In this document: in pieces, positions 44,685 to 54,671 of the stretch
Layout: every line of letters starts with the position of its first letter
Position numbering within the stretch: the first letter of the stretch is position 1
DNA from: Bradyrhizobium algeriense
GTDB lineage: Bacteria > Pseudomonadota > Alphaproteobacteria > Rhizobiales > Xanthobacteraceae
Length of the DNA: 64,000 nucleotides
Reading direction: 5' to 3'
Assembly (NCBI RefSeq): GCF_003062295.1
Contig: NZ_PYCN01000025.1
Span: 38,443-102,442, forward strand
Notes under the pieces: model-generated
Databases searched by the model: none
What the model saw: only the letters and a program-made list of their open reading frames with translations
What the model was told of the DNA's origin: nothing
Translations under genes and position numbers: made by a program

Positions 44685-47600
44685 CTACAGGTCCTGATCT
44701 ATTGGAAAAGGTGCGTCTTTTGAAGCTTTTGTTGGACGGCGAACGAATGCCTCGCCGGGAAGGCGATGTGAGAGGTCCTCCGCAAGAACGGTCACATTTG
44801 GATGCTTCAGAAGGGAACCATGGTCGCCAGGAAGAGGGGGCCCTTCAACGAGGCTCTCGAAAGCAGCGTGCCATGGAGTTGCTGCGCTAGTGGACTCCCG
44901 AGTGTAATAGACGCAGAGCGCCGAAACCTTCTTAGGTACGTATAGTTTGCCCGCGCGAATATGGCGAATGAACATTTGGAAGATTTCCTCAAGCGCCGGT
45001 ACACCGATTTTCCATGTACCAAAAGCAGCGCTCGCGAGCGTAGCGAAGTCACCCGGTCGAATTTTCATGGTTGCATCGTGCTCAGGCGACAATCCTCCCT
45101 CGTCGACAAGGAATGCAAGGAATTCAGACCATTCCTGGTCCAAGGTGAGAGTGGAAGGCGTCTCTGGCGCCGACGGATGGGCACTATCGATCAATGCCAC
45201 TAAATCGACCCTCACGTTTGCAGAGATTAGCATCCCAGCAACGGCGTGGGCGAGCACACCGCCAAAAGACCATCCCGCGAGCGTACAAGCCATGTCCGGC
45301 AGCACAGGAACAATAGCCCGAGCATAGACTTGGGCGATCTCATCAATCGAACCCACCTTCAGGAGTTCGTGACCGAACTCTAGGGCATGTATACCGTAGA
45401 TGGTCTGTGTAGCTGGCAGCGCCCGCACGAGGTCATCATAGACGCTCAGCCCTCCGCCACAAGCGTGACAGAGGATAAGTGGCTGACTGTTCGCGAGTCG
45501 AAGCGGAATAAGTTGGCTCGCAGATTTTCGATGGTTCTTCGATGCGGGGCGCACCTTCTCGGCGCACTGATCGAGACGAGGATTCGTGAAATGCACGGAA
45601 AGATCGAGGATCAAACCCCGCCGCCGGAGTTGCTCAAGCACTTGCAGCGCTAGCAGCGAATGTCCACCGAGGTCAAAGAAGTTGTCGTGCCGCCCGACCC
45701 GCGCCACACCGAGAAGCTCCGCCCAGATCGTCGCCAGCGCGGTCTCGGTCTCGCCCCGCGGCGGCTCATAGGCCGCGCGCGCATAGGCCGCATCCTCAGG
45801 CATCGGCAGCGCCTTGCGGTCGAGCTTGCCGTTTGCCGTCAGCGGCAGCGCCGCCAGGCGCACAAACGCAGCCGGCACCATGTAGTCGGGCAGCCGCGCA
45901 CTCACATGCGCGCGCAAGGTGCCGGCAAGGTCAGATCCCTCAGCTTCGCCGGCGTGCTCCGCAGCCGCAACCACATAGGCGACAAGACGCTTCTCGCCGG
46001 TGCGATCCTGTTGCGCCACGACGACCGCATCGCGCACGAATGCGTGTTCGACGAGCCGTGCCGCGATCTCGCCGGGCTCGATCCGGAAGCCCCGGATCTT
46101 CACCTGGTCGTCGTTGCGGCCCAAAAACTCCAGATTGCCGTCCGGCAAGTACCGCGCAACATCCCCGGTCCGGTACATCCGCGCCCCCGCCTCAGCGCTG
46201 AACGGATCGGCCACAAACCGCTCCGCCGTCAGCTCGGGCCGGTTCAGATAGCCACGCGCGACCCCCGCCCCGCCGATGTAAAGCTCCCCGACCGCCCCGA
46301 ACGGAACGGGCGCGCCATGACCGTCCAGCAGGTAAACCTGCGTGTTCGCGATCGGTCGGCCAATCGGGAGCCGCTGGAATGGCTCATCAATCGCGTTGAT
46401 CTCGCAGACTGTCGCAAAGGTCGTCGTCTCGGTCGGACCGTAGCAGTGCAAGAGATGTTGCGGTCGGTTCTGCCTCAACACCCGTGCTACTGCCGCCACA
46501 TCAACCGTATCACCACCAACTAATAGCAACCGCAAACTTGCCAGCACCGGGCCTAGATCATTAGCGCTCTGCCTGAACAACCCCGCTGTCAAATGCAGGA
46601 CGGTAATGCGGTGCTGCTGAACCAGACTGCGCAGCACTTCTGGCTCCAGCACATTAGTGTATGGAATCGCAATCAGGCTCGAACCGTGTAGCAGCGGTGC
46701 CCAGACTTCCAGCGTACTGATATCAAACGCGGGATTGCCCAGCCATCCCACACGATCCCTCGAGCTGAACTCCGCATAGCCGTTGTTGATGACGAGCCGG
46801 TTGACAGCACGATGAGGAACAACAACTCCCTTGGGAACGCCGGTCGAGCCGGAGGTGTACATTACATAAGCGGCGGCCTCGGCGCTCAATGCCAGGCCTG
46901 GATCGGTACTACATCCTGTTCCGGCCATGAGCGGCTCAATGGGCAGAACAGGGATTGTCACCTCAACCAGATCGTCATCGTCACTCTCGCTAAGCACGAG
47001 GCGCGCATCACAGTCGGCCAGTATCCAGCTTTGTCGTGCAGATGGAAGAGCGCGATCGATCGGCACATAAACTCCCCCCGCCTTCAGGGTCGCCAACTGC
47101 GCCACCACAAGCGCAACGGAGCGGTCCAGCATTGTCGCAACACTATCCCCGGGCCTCACCCCGAGCCCGATCAGATGATGCGCGAGCCGGTTCGCCCGTG
47201 CATTGAGCTCGCCATAGCTTAAGCGCGCGTCCGCATCGACCACCGCCACCGCGTCCGGCGCTTGACGCACCTGCGCCTCGAACAGCTGATGGATGCACTG
47301 CTCCGCCGGATAGGGGGCCGCCGTCCGGTTCAACTCCTCCAGGAGGTAGGCGCGCTCAGCGGCTGGCAGGATGTCCAGGTCTCGCACCGGCGTATTGGGG
47401 GCGTGCTCCAGCGCCTCAGCCACTTGCTCGAGCGCGCGCTGCATGTAACCGCAGACCCGGTCCGCAGCGACGCCCTCCGCCACCTGCGCCGTCAGACCGA
47501 GCGCCTCGCCAAAATCCTCCACCGACAAGGACAGGGGATAGTTGGTGCGCTCCTCCCCGCCCAGCCATTCGGCCCCCTCTAGCCCATCATTCGGTGCAGA

Positions 47601-50600
47601 ACCGGACATGGCCGCTGGCGTGGTGTGACGATAGTTCAACAGCGCGCTGAACAGCGGCGCCGGTGCCGCAACCCCGCTGCAGCGTTGCGCCAAGGCCAGC
47701 GAGGCATGCTCGTGCGCCAGCAGCTCGGCCAGCCGGGCGTGGGTGGTCCGCACGCTCGCCTCGACCCCGGTGCCGTCCAGATCAAGCCGCAGCGGCAGGG
47801 TGTTGATGAACAGGCCCATGGCGCGGTCGACACCGGCGCCGCCATGCATGCGGCCGAACAGCACCGTGCCGAACACCACCTGCTCGCGGCCGCTGCTGCG
47901 CGCCACCACCTGCCCCCAGGCCAGATGGCACAGGCTCGCCAGGCTCACCCCCAGCCGCCGCGCCTGTTCCCGCAGCCGCGCGTTGAGCGCCTGCGGCAGC
48001 ATCCGCCGCGCCTCATGGACCCCATGGCCGTCGCCGCGGATCTCGCTCAACCCGAACGGCATGGTCGGCTCGTCGATGTCTGCCAGCAGCCCTCGGAAGA
48101 ACTCTTCATGCGCCTTGGCATCAACACCAAGACGCGCCTGCGCCACCAGATTGCGGAACGGCTGCGGGGCTATCAGCTCATGCTCGCGCCCCTTCAGCAC
48201 GGCCCGGACCTCGGCATGCATCACTTCCAGCGTGGTTTGATCCCCGATCAAATGGTGCTGCAGCTCCAGCAGCAGCCAGCGCGCGCTGCCGGGCTCGCGC
48301 GCGGTCACAAACCGCAACAGCGGCGCCCGACCAAGATCGATGCGGTGCTGGCGCGGATCAAACCGGCGCCGGAGCTCATCGGCGCCGGGACAATCATAGC
48401 CATCCAGCTCGACCTCGCTCACCTCCAGCGGCGCACGACGCCACACCACCTGGGCCGAGCTCGACAGCCCCTCCCAGACAAAGGCCGTGCGCAGAATGTC
48501 GTGCCGATCCACCACCCGCTGAACCGCGGCAAGATAGCGATCCAACAGGCCACGGTCGGCAAACGCCGTCTGCGACACCAGCAGGTACGGATCGCCATGG
48601 CTGGCGAGCAGATGATGGAACAGGATGCCGTCCTGCAGCGCCGACAAGCCATAAATGTCCTGGATGTTGCCGACGCCACCAGGCACCATGGCGACGATCC
48701 GATCGATCTCGCCCTGCGTCAGCTCGATCAGCGGCAGCATCTGCGGCGTAATCGCCGTGCTGCTCGCGGTGATCAGGTTGGCCGGGACCGCCGCCTCCTG
48801 ATGACTGCCCAGGCTTGCGGCCTGATCCGCCAGCACCGGCTTGGCGAACAAGGTCTGCACCTCGATCCCCAGCGACAGCCGCCGCAGACGCGCCATCAGC
48901 TGCACCGCCAGCAGCGAATGTCCACCGAGGTCAAAGAAGTTGTCGTGCCGCCCGACCCGCGCCACACCGAGAAGCTCCGCCCAGATCGTCGCCAGCGCGG
49001 TCTCGGTCTCGCCCCGCGGCGGCTCATAGGCCGCGCGCGCATAGGCCGCATCCTCAGGCATCGGCAGCGCCTTGCGGTCGAGCTTGCCGTTTGCCGTCAG
49101 CGGCAGCGCCGCCAGGCGCACAAACGCAGCCGGCACCATGTAGTCGGGCAGCCGCGCACTCACATGCGCGCGCAAGGTGCCGGCAAGGTCAGATCCCTCA
49201 GCTTCGCCGGCGTGCTCCGCAGCCGCAACCACATAGGCGACAAGACGCTTCTCGCCGGTGCGATCCTGTTGCGCCACGACGACCGCATCGCGCACGAATG
49301 CGTGTTCGACGAGCCGTGCCGCGATCTCGCCGGGCTCGATCCGGAAGCCCCGGATCTTCACCTGGTCGTCGTTGCGGCCCAAAAACTCCAGATTGCCGTC
49401 CGGCAAGTACCGCGCAACATCCCCGGTCCGGTACATCCGCGCCCCCGCCTCAGCGCTGAACGGATCGGCCACAAACCGCTCCGCCGTCAGCTCGGGCCGG
49501 TTCAGATAGCCACGCGCGACCCCCGCCCCGCCGATGTAAAGCTCCCCGACCGCCCCGAACGGAACGGGCGCGCCATGACCGTCCAGCAGGTAAACCTGCG
49601 TGTTCGCGATCGGTCGGCCAATCGGGAGCCGCTGGAATGGCTCATCAATCGCGTTGATCTCGCAGACTGTCGCAAAGGTCGTCGTCTCGGTCGGACCGTA
49701 GCAGTGCAAGAGATGTTGCGGTCGGTTCTGCCTCAACACCCGTGCTACTGCCGCCACATCAACCGTATCACCACCAACTAATAGCAACCGCAAACTTGCC
49801 AGCACCGGGCCTAGATCATTAGCGCTCTGCCTGAACAACCCCGCTGTCAAATGCAGGACGGTAATGCGGTGCTGCTGAACCAGACTGCGCAGCACTTCTG
49901 GCTCCAGCACATTAGTGTATGGAATCGCAATCAGGCTCGAACCGTGTAGCAGCGGTGCCCAGACTTCCAGCGTACTGATATCAAACGCGGGATTGCCCAG
50001 CCATCCCACACGATCCCTCGAGCTGAACTCCGCATAGCCGTTGTTGATGACGAGCCGGTTGACAGCACGATGAGGAACAACAACTCCCTTGGGAACGCCG
50101 GTCGAGCCGGAGGTGTACATTACATAAGCGGCGGCCTCGGCGCTCAATGCCAGGCCTGGATCGGTACTACATCCTGTTCCGGCCATGAGCGGCTCAATGG
50201 GCAGAACAGGGATTGTCACCTCAACCAGATCGTCATCGTCACTCTCGCTAAGCACGAGGCGCGCATCACAGTCGGCCAGTATCCAGCTTTGTCGTGCAGA
50301 TGGAAGAGCGCGATCGATCGGCACATAAACTCCCCCCGCCTTCAGGGTCGCCAACTGCGCCACCACAAGCGCAACGGAGCGGTCCAGCATTGTCGCAACA
50401 CTATCCCCGGGCCTCACCCCGAGCCCGATCAGATGATGCGCGAGCCGGTTCGCCCGTGCATTGAGCTCGCCATAGCTTAAGCGCGCGTCCGCATCGACCA
50501 CCGCCACCGCGTCCGGCGCTTGACGCACCTGCGCCTCGAACAGCTGATGGATGCACTGCTCCGCCGGATAGGGGGCCGCCGTCCGGTTCAACTCCTCCAG

Positions 50601-52394
50601 GAGATACGTACGCTCAGCGGACGACAGCAGCTCAATCCGCGCGACCGCTTGCCGCGCATCGGCCATCACAGCACACAACAAATTTTGCAAATGCTGCGTC
50701 ATGCGGTCGATCTGCTTGGGCGCCAAGCGACTAGCATCAAAGTGCCATCGGAAGCTCCCATCCAGAGCGCAAACCTCAAACGTTAGCAAATCGCCGGATA
50801 GGGTTGTCTCAGAACGCGGGCTCGAAGCCAGATCACCAGCGGCAGAAGAGCTATTTGTCGTAACCGTAACGCCAATCGGCCAGGGTCGCCGCGATCGTAG
50901 CGCCTCCCTACCCCGCAAGCTCGGAGCGCGCGCGATCACATCCCGCGCAAAGCTATCGTGCTCGCTCAGTTCGGCGCATTCGGCGGCGACCACCCTGCGC
51001 ACCTCTGCAAAATCATGACCAAGATCAATGGTAATTTCCATCGGCACGACAGAAGCGACAATCACCTCCGCCGCCTTCAACCGGGCCCGCGATCCATTCT
51101 GTGCGGGCGTCCATCCCAATTGGAGCTGTGATTCGCCAGTGACGCGAGCGAGATAGGTCAGCCAAGCAGTTATTAGGTGTTCCGTGCGATCAAATGGCGA
51201 CAGCCTAGCCAAAGCACTTGGAATGAGCCACGAACTCGACTGCCATATGGGTGGAGTCGCAGCTTCTGAAGCCGACAGAAACGGAAGCTGCAATATTTTG
51301 AACTGCTCAAGCCGCTGCCGCCAAAAACTCTCCCGAGGCGCCAGCATTTCATGGGCAACAGTTATGTCCCGAGCCTCGTCATCGCTTAAAATCGGGAGGC
51401 GATGCCCTAGATCCAGATCGGACTGCCTCGCGAGTGCCCGCGCATCCAGAGCCTCACCATCCGGGCTGTCAAACCAAACATCAACATCCTCTGTTCCCGT
51501 CGCCACACGCCAGTGGCTGGGGTGGATTTCAACCAGGGAACCCGGCGAAAAGCCCGAGCAGCCAGACGACGCCTCCAAGCACCTGACTGCGACAACGTCA
51601 TCGCCCACAAGAGCCTTGGACAGACATAAAGGATTGGAATGATGCGGCCCAAAGTCTAAGGCGCGCGTCATCGCTGAGAGATCTTGCGCGGATCTATCCC
51701 ATCGCAGACAGCCCGCAGCATCTGGGCGTCGGCGCCTCGGAAAATAGCTTCTGTCCGCTAGCGCCTGCGGACGGGCGACAAGCCTTTCGTTCGTTAACCC
51801 AGTTAAAAGCTCGCGGAATCCCTCGACTGCGGCTTCATAACATTTGAGGTTCAGGCTTAACGCGGTGTCGGTAGGTCCAATCAGGACTTGGCGTTGAACC
51901 ACCAGGTCACCCGTATGAACACCATCATCTATGCGATGCCACGTGATGGCATATTCGGACTCTTGGGCCAGCAGCGCCCAAGACGTCGCATGAGTTCCCG
52001 CATACCGTGGTAAGGGACCGTCGTGGTAATTGAAAGCACCTCGACGCACTCGCCCAAACACATCCGCCGGCAATATGAACGGATTGGCAACAGAAAATAT
52101 CCACTCCACCGGTTCGGTACTGAGCAATGTGGCAAGCTCTTCAACGCTCGCTAGGCACAAGACATTGGCGCGAGCGGCCCAATCGCGGAAGATGGCGTCG
52201 GCACACAGGGCCGCGCCGATGACGTAGCCCATCTCCATTGCTAACTCTGCACACCTAATAGCTAGCGTACCACCACCAACAAAGACGGTAGAACCAATTG
52301 GTGAGGCTGCAGGTCGTTGCCCACCCCAATCGCCGAGTTCGCAACTCGATGAGGCCAACACACATATGTCGTGATGTTCGTACCCCACGTCCAT
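44685..52394 (-). CDS. Two-module nonribosomal peptide synthetase with N-terminal formyltransferase domain
   Basis: This 2569-residue protein starts at the ATG at 52394, which has a GGAGG site 7-8 bases upstream; the frame is open to 52487. Domains in order are as follows. A formyltransferase-like domain (about 15-210) has FNYHDGPLPRYAGTHATSWA and the IDDGVHTGD Asp. A condensation-type remnant follows at about 350-595, without a HHxxxDG motif. A1-T1 (598-1161) carries MYTSGSTGVPKGV, YGPTETTT and the carrier Ser in DNFFDLGGHSLLAVQ. The condensation domain (about 1200-1680) has HHLIGDQ. A2-T2 (1684-2247) follows, and a thioesterase (about 2270-2540) has GWSFGG. Both A domains read the same binding-pocket code by my alignment (D-I-L-H-L-G-C-T-F-K), so both should load the same residue. 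The likely product is a short formylated peptide. It is the last gene of a minus-strand cluster. Confidence 0.9.
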   Translation of the reverse strand: MDVGYEHHDICVLASSSCELGDWGGQRPAASPIGSTVFVGGGTLAIRCAELAMEMGYVIGAALCADAIFRDWAARANVLCLASVEELATLLSTEPVEWIFSVANPFILPADVFGRVRRGAFNYHDGPLPRYAGTHATSWALLAQESEYAITWHRIDDGVHTGDLVVQRQVLIGPTDTALSLNLKCYEAAVEGFRELLTGLTNERLVARPQALADRSYFPRRRRPDAAGCLRWDRSAQDLSAMTRALDFGPHHSNPLCLSKALVGDDVVAVRCLEASSGCSGFSPGSLVEIHPSHWRVATGTEDVDVWFDSPDGEALDARALARQSDLDLGHRLPILSDDEARDITVAHEMLAPRESFWRQRLEQFKILQLPFLSASEAATPPIWQSSSWLIPSALARLSPFDRTEHLITAWLTYLARVTGESQLQLGWTPAQNGSRARLKAAEVIVASVVPMEITIDLGHDFAEVRRVVAAECAELSEHDSFARDVIARAPSLRGREALRSRRPWPIGVTVTTNSSSAAGDLASSPRSETTLSGDLLTFEVCALDGSFRWHFDASRLAPKQIDRMTQHLQNLLCAVMADARQAVARIELLSSAERTYLLEELNRTAAPYPAEQCIHQLFEAQVRQAPDAVAVVDADARLSYGELNARANRLAHHLIGLGVRPGDSVATMLDRSVALVVAQLATLKAGGVYVPIDRALPSARQSWILADCDARLVLSESDDDDLVEVTIPVLPIEPLMAGTGCSTDPGLALSAEAAAYVMYTSGSTGVPKGVVVPHRAVNRLVINNGYAEFSSRDRVGWLGNPAFDISTLEVWAPLLHGSSLIAIPYTNVLEPEVLRSLVQQHRITVLHLTAGLFRQSANDLGPVLASLRLLLVGGDTVDVAAVARVLRQNRPQHLLHCYGPTETTTFATVCEINAIDEPFQRLPIGRPIANTQVYLLDGHGAPVPFGAVGELYIGGAGVARGYLNRPELTAERFVADPFSAEAGARMYRTGDVARYLPDGNLEFLGRNDDQVKIRGFRIEPGEIAARLVEHAFVRDAVVVAQQDRTGEKRLVAYVVAAAEHAGEAEGSDLAGTLRAHVSARLPDYMVPAAFVRLAALPLTANGKLDRKALPMPEDAAYARAAYEPPRGETETALATIWAELLGVARVGRHDNFFDLGGHSLLAVQLMARLRRLSLGIEVQTLFAKPVLADQAASLGSHQEAAVPANLITASSTAITPQMLPLIELTQGEIDRIVAMVPGGVGNIQDIYGLSALQDGILFHHLLASHGDPYLLVSQTAFADRGLLDRYLAAVQRVVDRHDILRTAFVWEGLSSSAQVVWRRAPLEVSEVELDGYDCPGADELRRRFDPRQHRIDLGRAPLLRFVTAREPGSARWLLLELQHHLIGDQTTLEVMHAEVRAVLKGREHELIAPQPFRNLVAQARLGVDAKAHEEFFRGLLADIDEPTMPFGLSEIRGDGHGVHEARRMLPQALNARLREQARRLGVSLASLCHLAWGQVVARSSGREQVVFGTVLFGRMHGGAGVDRAMGLFINTLPLRLDLDGTGVEASVRTTHARLAELLAHEHASLALAQRCSGVAAPAPLFSALLNYRHTTPAAMSGSAPNDGLEGAEWLGGEERTNYPLSLSVEDFGEALGLTAQVAEGVAADRVCGYMQRALEQVAEALEHAPNTPVRDLDILPAAERAYLLEELNRTAAPYPAEQCIHQLFEAQVRQAPDAVAVVDADARLSYGELNARANRLAHHLIGLGVRPGDSVATMLDRSVALVVAQLATLKAGGVYVPIDRALPSARQSWILADCDARLVLSESDDDDLVEVTIPVLPIEPLMAGTGCSTDPGLALSAEAAAYVMYTSGSTGVPKGVVVPHRAVNRLVINNGYAEFSSRDRVGWLGNPAFDISTLEVWAPLLHGSSLIAIPYTNVLEPEVLRSLVQQHRITVLHLTAGLFRQSANDLGPVLASLRLLLVGGDTVDVAAVARVLRQNRPQHLLHCYGPTETTTFATVCEINAIDEPFQRLPIGRPIANTQVYLLDGHGAPVPFGAVGELYIGGAGVARGYLNRPELTAERFVADPFSAEAGARMYRTGDVARYLPDGNLEFLGRNDDQVKIRGFRIEPGEIAARLVEHAFVRDAVVVAQQDRTGEKRLVAYVVAAAEHAGEAEGSDLAGTLRAHVSARLPDYMVPAAFVRLAALPLTANGKLDRKALPMPEDAAYARAAYEPPRGETETALATIWAELLGVARVGRHDNFFDLGGHSLLALQVLEQLRRRGLILDLSVHFTNPRLDQCAEKVRPASKNHRKSASQLIPLRLANSQPLILCHACGGGLSVYDDLVRALPATQTIYGIHALEFGHELLKVGSIDEIAQVYARAIVPVLPDMACTLAGWSFGGVLAHAVAGMLISANVRVDLVALIDSAHPSAPETPSTLTLDQEWSEFLAFLVDEGGLSPEHDATMKIRPGDFATLASAAFGTWKIGVPALEEIFQMFIRHIRAGKLYVPKKVSALCVYYTRESTSAATPWHAAFESLVEGPPLPGDHGSLLKHPNVTVLAEDLSHRLPGEAFVRRPTKASKDAPFPIDQDL
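45652..47345. repeat. 1694-base direct repeat, copy 1 (A2-T2 of the NRPS)
   Basis: This segment and 48910-50603 appear identical at every place I compared and lie exactly 3258 bases apart. The boundaries are sharp: bases immediately outside (45651/48909 and 47346/50604) differ. It encodes almost the whole adenylation and carrier domains. Confidence 0.9.
48910..50603. repeat. 1694-base direct repeat, copy 2 (A1-T1 of the NRPS)
   Basis: This is the partner of 45652-47345. The condensation domain between them is not repeated, which fits gene conversion or a recent module duplication. Confidence 0.9.
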
Positions 52395-52483
52395 GACAAA
52401 ACCTCCACGTGTGTGACGCGCCGAGCGTGTGGCCACCGAGAGACGCGCGCCGGCGTGCACCGGAGGAGACCGATGGGCCATCT

Positions 52484-53776
52484 TCACGCTCCAGCCAAGC
52501 CGTCGCGTAGCCTAGGCAATTCCCGCCCGACGCGCCGCGCCACATAATGACCTAAACCTCTCACAGCAGTTGAGATTTGCTCGGGAGTAACCGAGCTGAA
52601 CGCCAATCGGATCCGGCAGTCTTGAGAGTTATCCAGTGCGAAGAAGCTCATCGGCATAACAATGACATTGTAATGCGTTGCGCACTCGTCCGCGGTGTTC
52701 GCGTCAAATCTGAAAGGAAGATCGAGAGTCAGAAAGAAGCCGCCGGCAGGACGATTCCATCGAACCTGGTCCGACAAAGGCGAAAACACATCGTCCAGCT
52801 GACACAACATAAGGTCGCGATTTGCACGATACCAATCCAGCGCCGGCCGGATCCAGCCACGTAAGCTTGTCCGCTGTTCGATCAAGAGCCCCGCCACAAT
52901 CGCTTGGCTAATTTGGCTCGTATTCACGGTACCGAAACTCTTGCGCTGAACCAGATCTTCCCAAAGTGTCCGGCAAGCACCTGCGTCTCCAAAGATGGTA
53001 TCGGGCAGTATTGCTGCTCCGACGCGAAGAGCTGGGCTTAGCGTCTTGGAGAATGTTGACAGGTAGATAACACTTCCGACCTCATCCAAAACGGCCATCG
53101 GAGGCACCGCATCTCCTTCATACCGAAATGGCCCATATGGATTGTCCTCCAAAACGACGATCCGATGTTTGGCGCACACTTCGAGGATCTCCCGTCGTGC
53201 GACCACATCGAGGACGCGTCCTGTCGGATTATCAAAATCGGGAATAAGATATGTTGCCCGAGCTCTTCGACCATTTCGGCCTAATTGCACAACGGCGGAC
53301 TCGATCGCGTCTGCAACGCAAGACGCTGAATTGGACAACGCTGCAATAGGCACCCTCGCAGCATTAGCTGCACCAATTGCTCCAATATAGGTGGGATTGC
53401 AGACCAGGAGCACATCCGAAGATTCGGGACACAGCGCCGGCAGGCAGAGAGCGAGCGCTTCCTGGCATCCTGAGGTGATCAGGACGCGATCCGCCTTAGC
53501 GGGGAGCCCCTCATCGGATCGCACCTGTTGCGCAACAAGCTCGTTGATGATTCCCGCTGTTCGACCATACTGCAACAACTGAGACCATACTTGGCCACGA
53601 TCGCCAGCCCAATACCTTTGATACACACCGAATGCATTCAACAGCGCCTGGGGGTTGAGTCTATCGAAAAACCGGTCACTCGGCCTACCAGACGCAAGCG
53701 AGACAGCTGAGGGAAACCGACTCGAGACCTCGTTCAGGAAATTCATTGCCGAACTTTGCAACCGGAAATCCATCAT
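52484..53776 (-). CDS. PLP-dependent aminotransferase, class I/II, of the NRPS cluster
   Basis: This 430-residue protein starts at the ATG at 53776 (MMDFRLQSSAMNFLNEVSSR); the open frame reaches a TTG overlapping the previous stop. Fold-type I motifs are ITSGCQEALALCLPALCPES, YLIPDFDNPTGRVLDVVARR, VVLEDNPYGPFRYEGDAVPP and the PLP-binding Lys in YLSTFSKTLSPALRVGAAIL. This resembles 2-aminoadipate/HpgT-type transaminases rather than the HTH-fused MocR regulators. Its place directly before the NRPS suggests it makes the amino acid that both modules load, perhaps a non-protein aryl or alkyl glycine. The NRPS start is 90 bases downstream. Confidence 0.9.
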   Translation of the reverse strand: MMDFRLQSSAMNFLNEVSSRFPSAVSLASGRPSDRFFDRLNPQALLNAFGVYQRYWAGDRGQVWSQLLQYGRTAGIINELVAQQVRSDEGLPAKADRVLITSGCQEALALCLPALCPESSDVLLVCNPTYIGAIGAANAARVPIAALSNSASCVADAIESAVVQLGRNGRRARATYLIPDFDNPTGRVLDVVARREILEVCAKHRIVVLEDNPYGPFRYEGDAVPPMAVLDEVGSVIYLSTFSKTLSPALRVGAAILPDTIFGDAGACRTLWEDLVQRKSFGTVNTSQISQAIVAGLLIEQRTSLRGWIRPALDWYRANRDLMLCQLDDVFSPLSDQVRWNRPAGGFFLTLDLPFRFDANTADECATHYNVIVMPMSFFALDNSQDCRIRLAFSSVTPEQISTAVRGLGHYVARRVGRELPRLRDGLAGA

Positions 53777-53865
53777 GGAGCCTTGGAGGAGGACGGAGCT
53801 ATGGAGATCACGCCTACGTCGGAACACGAGCACGACTGGAGGTCTAAGGGCGTACGCCTCTTCGC

Positions 53866-54423
53866 TCAATACTTGCCGGACTGTTCAAGCTGGTCAAAAA
53901 GCTGCTGGACGTTCGATTCGAGGAAACCACTCTCTCCATCTCGGCGAATGATTTCGAAGCTAAGCCCCGTCTCAATGGAGCGGCTCGAGAAGGCCTGTGT
54001 CAGTCCAGGGCCACGTATCACATTCGTGTCAAATCCCAGACCACGAGACTTTAGGGTCTCTACAGCAGCATCCACGTCGTCGACCTCAAGAGCGATATGA
54101 GCAACTCCAACGCCGTGACGCCGCACGAGCTCTGAGACCTGAGAAGCCGGCTCAGTACCCTGACACAAAACAAACCTGATGCCCCTGCTCTCGAACTCAG
54201 CAGATAGCATGCCCGTCGCTCGACCCTTGATGTGAAAACGGCGCTTCAACTCAAAACCTAGCACGTCCCGAAAGAATTGAATTGAGGCCTCAAGATCGAG
54301 CACAGCAATCGCAATATGATCGATCCCGCGAAATTGCGACACCGGACTCGCGGTTGTCCGGATGTCATCGGAAGTCGCACCCACTCCGAGCTTGCTATCG
54401 ATCGTTTTCTGCATAGCACCCAC
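53866..54423 (-). CDS. VOC-family (glyoxalase/dioxygenase-fold) protein
   Basis: This 185-residue protein has one VOC domain: RGIDHIAIAVLDLEASIQFF with the first metal His, VAHIALEVDDVDAAVETLKS with the second, and FEIIRRDGE with the metal Glu. The fold is shared by glyoxalases and by 4-hydroxyphenylpyruvate dioxygenase and hydroxymandelate synthase, but those have two such domains and about 350 residues. It may act on an alpha-keto acid or a pathway intermediate. It sits directly upstream of the aminotransferase gene, consistent with precursor supply for the NRPS. Confidence 0.8.
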   Translation of the reverse strand: MGAMQKTIDSKLGVGATSDDIRTTASPVSQFRGIDHIAIAVLDLEASIQFFRDVLGFELKRRFHIKGRATGMLSAEFESRGIRFVLCQGTEPASQVSELVRRHGVGVAHIALEVDDVDAAVETLKSRGLGFDTNVIRGPGLTQAFSSRSIETGLSFEIIRRDGESGFLESNVQQLFDQLEQSGKY

Positions 54424-54488
54424 TTTCGATCACACAATCCGACAATCAGGCCAAAGCGACCTCATCGCGCGAGCGACAGGCAACCCTG

Positions 54489-54656
54489 CTACCAGCAGAT
54501 CAGCCCTGTACTAGCGTCAAGGTTCTTCAGAATCCTCTGCTCGAGGTCCGCCAACTCAGCCTTACGCCTGGCCACATCCGATTGAGCGCGGAAGAGCTTG
54601 GCTTTGAGCTCTTCTCGTTGCCTCATTGCTTCTCGAAGTTCCCAACCGTCCTGCAT
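54489..54656 (-). CDS. Small coiled-coil protein, 55 residues
   Basis: The ATG at 54656 is preceded by AGG 10 bases upstream. The product reads MQDGWELREAMRQREELKAK, LFRAQSDVARRKAELADLEQ, RILKNLDASTGLICW. It is strongly charged with Leu/Ala spaced in heptads, which predicts one helix forming a coiled coil. It starts 16 bases after the upstream exported-protein gene and ends 65 bases before the VOC gene. A helper or structural role is possible, but nothing in the sequence proves one. Confidence 0.5.
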   Translation of the reverse strand: MQDGWELREAMRQREELKAKLFRAQSDVARRKAELADLEQRILKNLDASTGLICW

Positions 54657-54671
54657 CGGCTAATTACCTAT

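Noticed and set aside
47625..49781. 718-codon plus-strand ORF opposite the NRPS
   Set aside because: It is an antisense shadow of a GC-rich gene; the minus-strand frame has all NRPS motifs.
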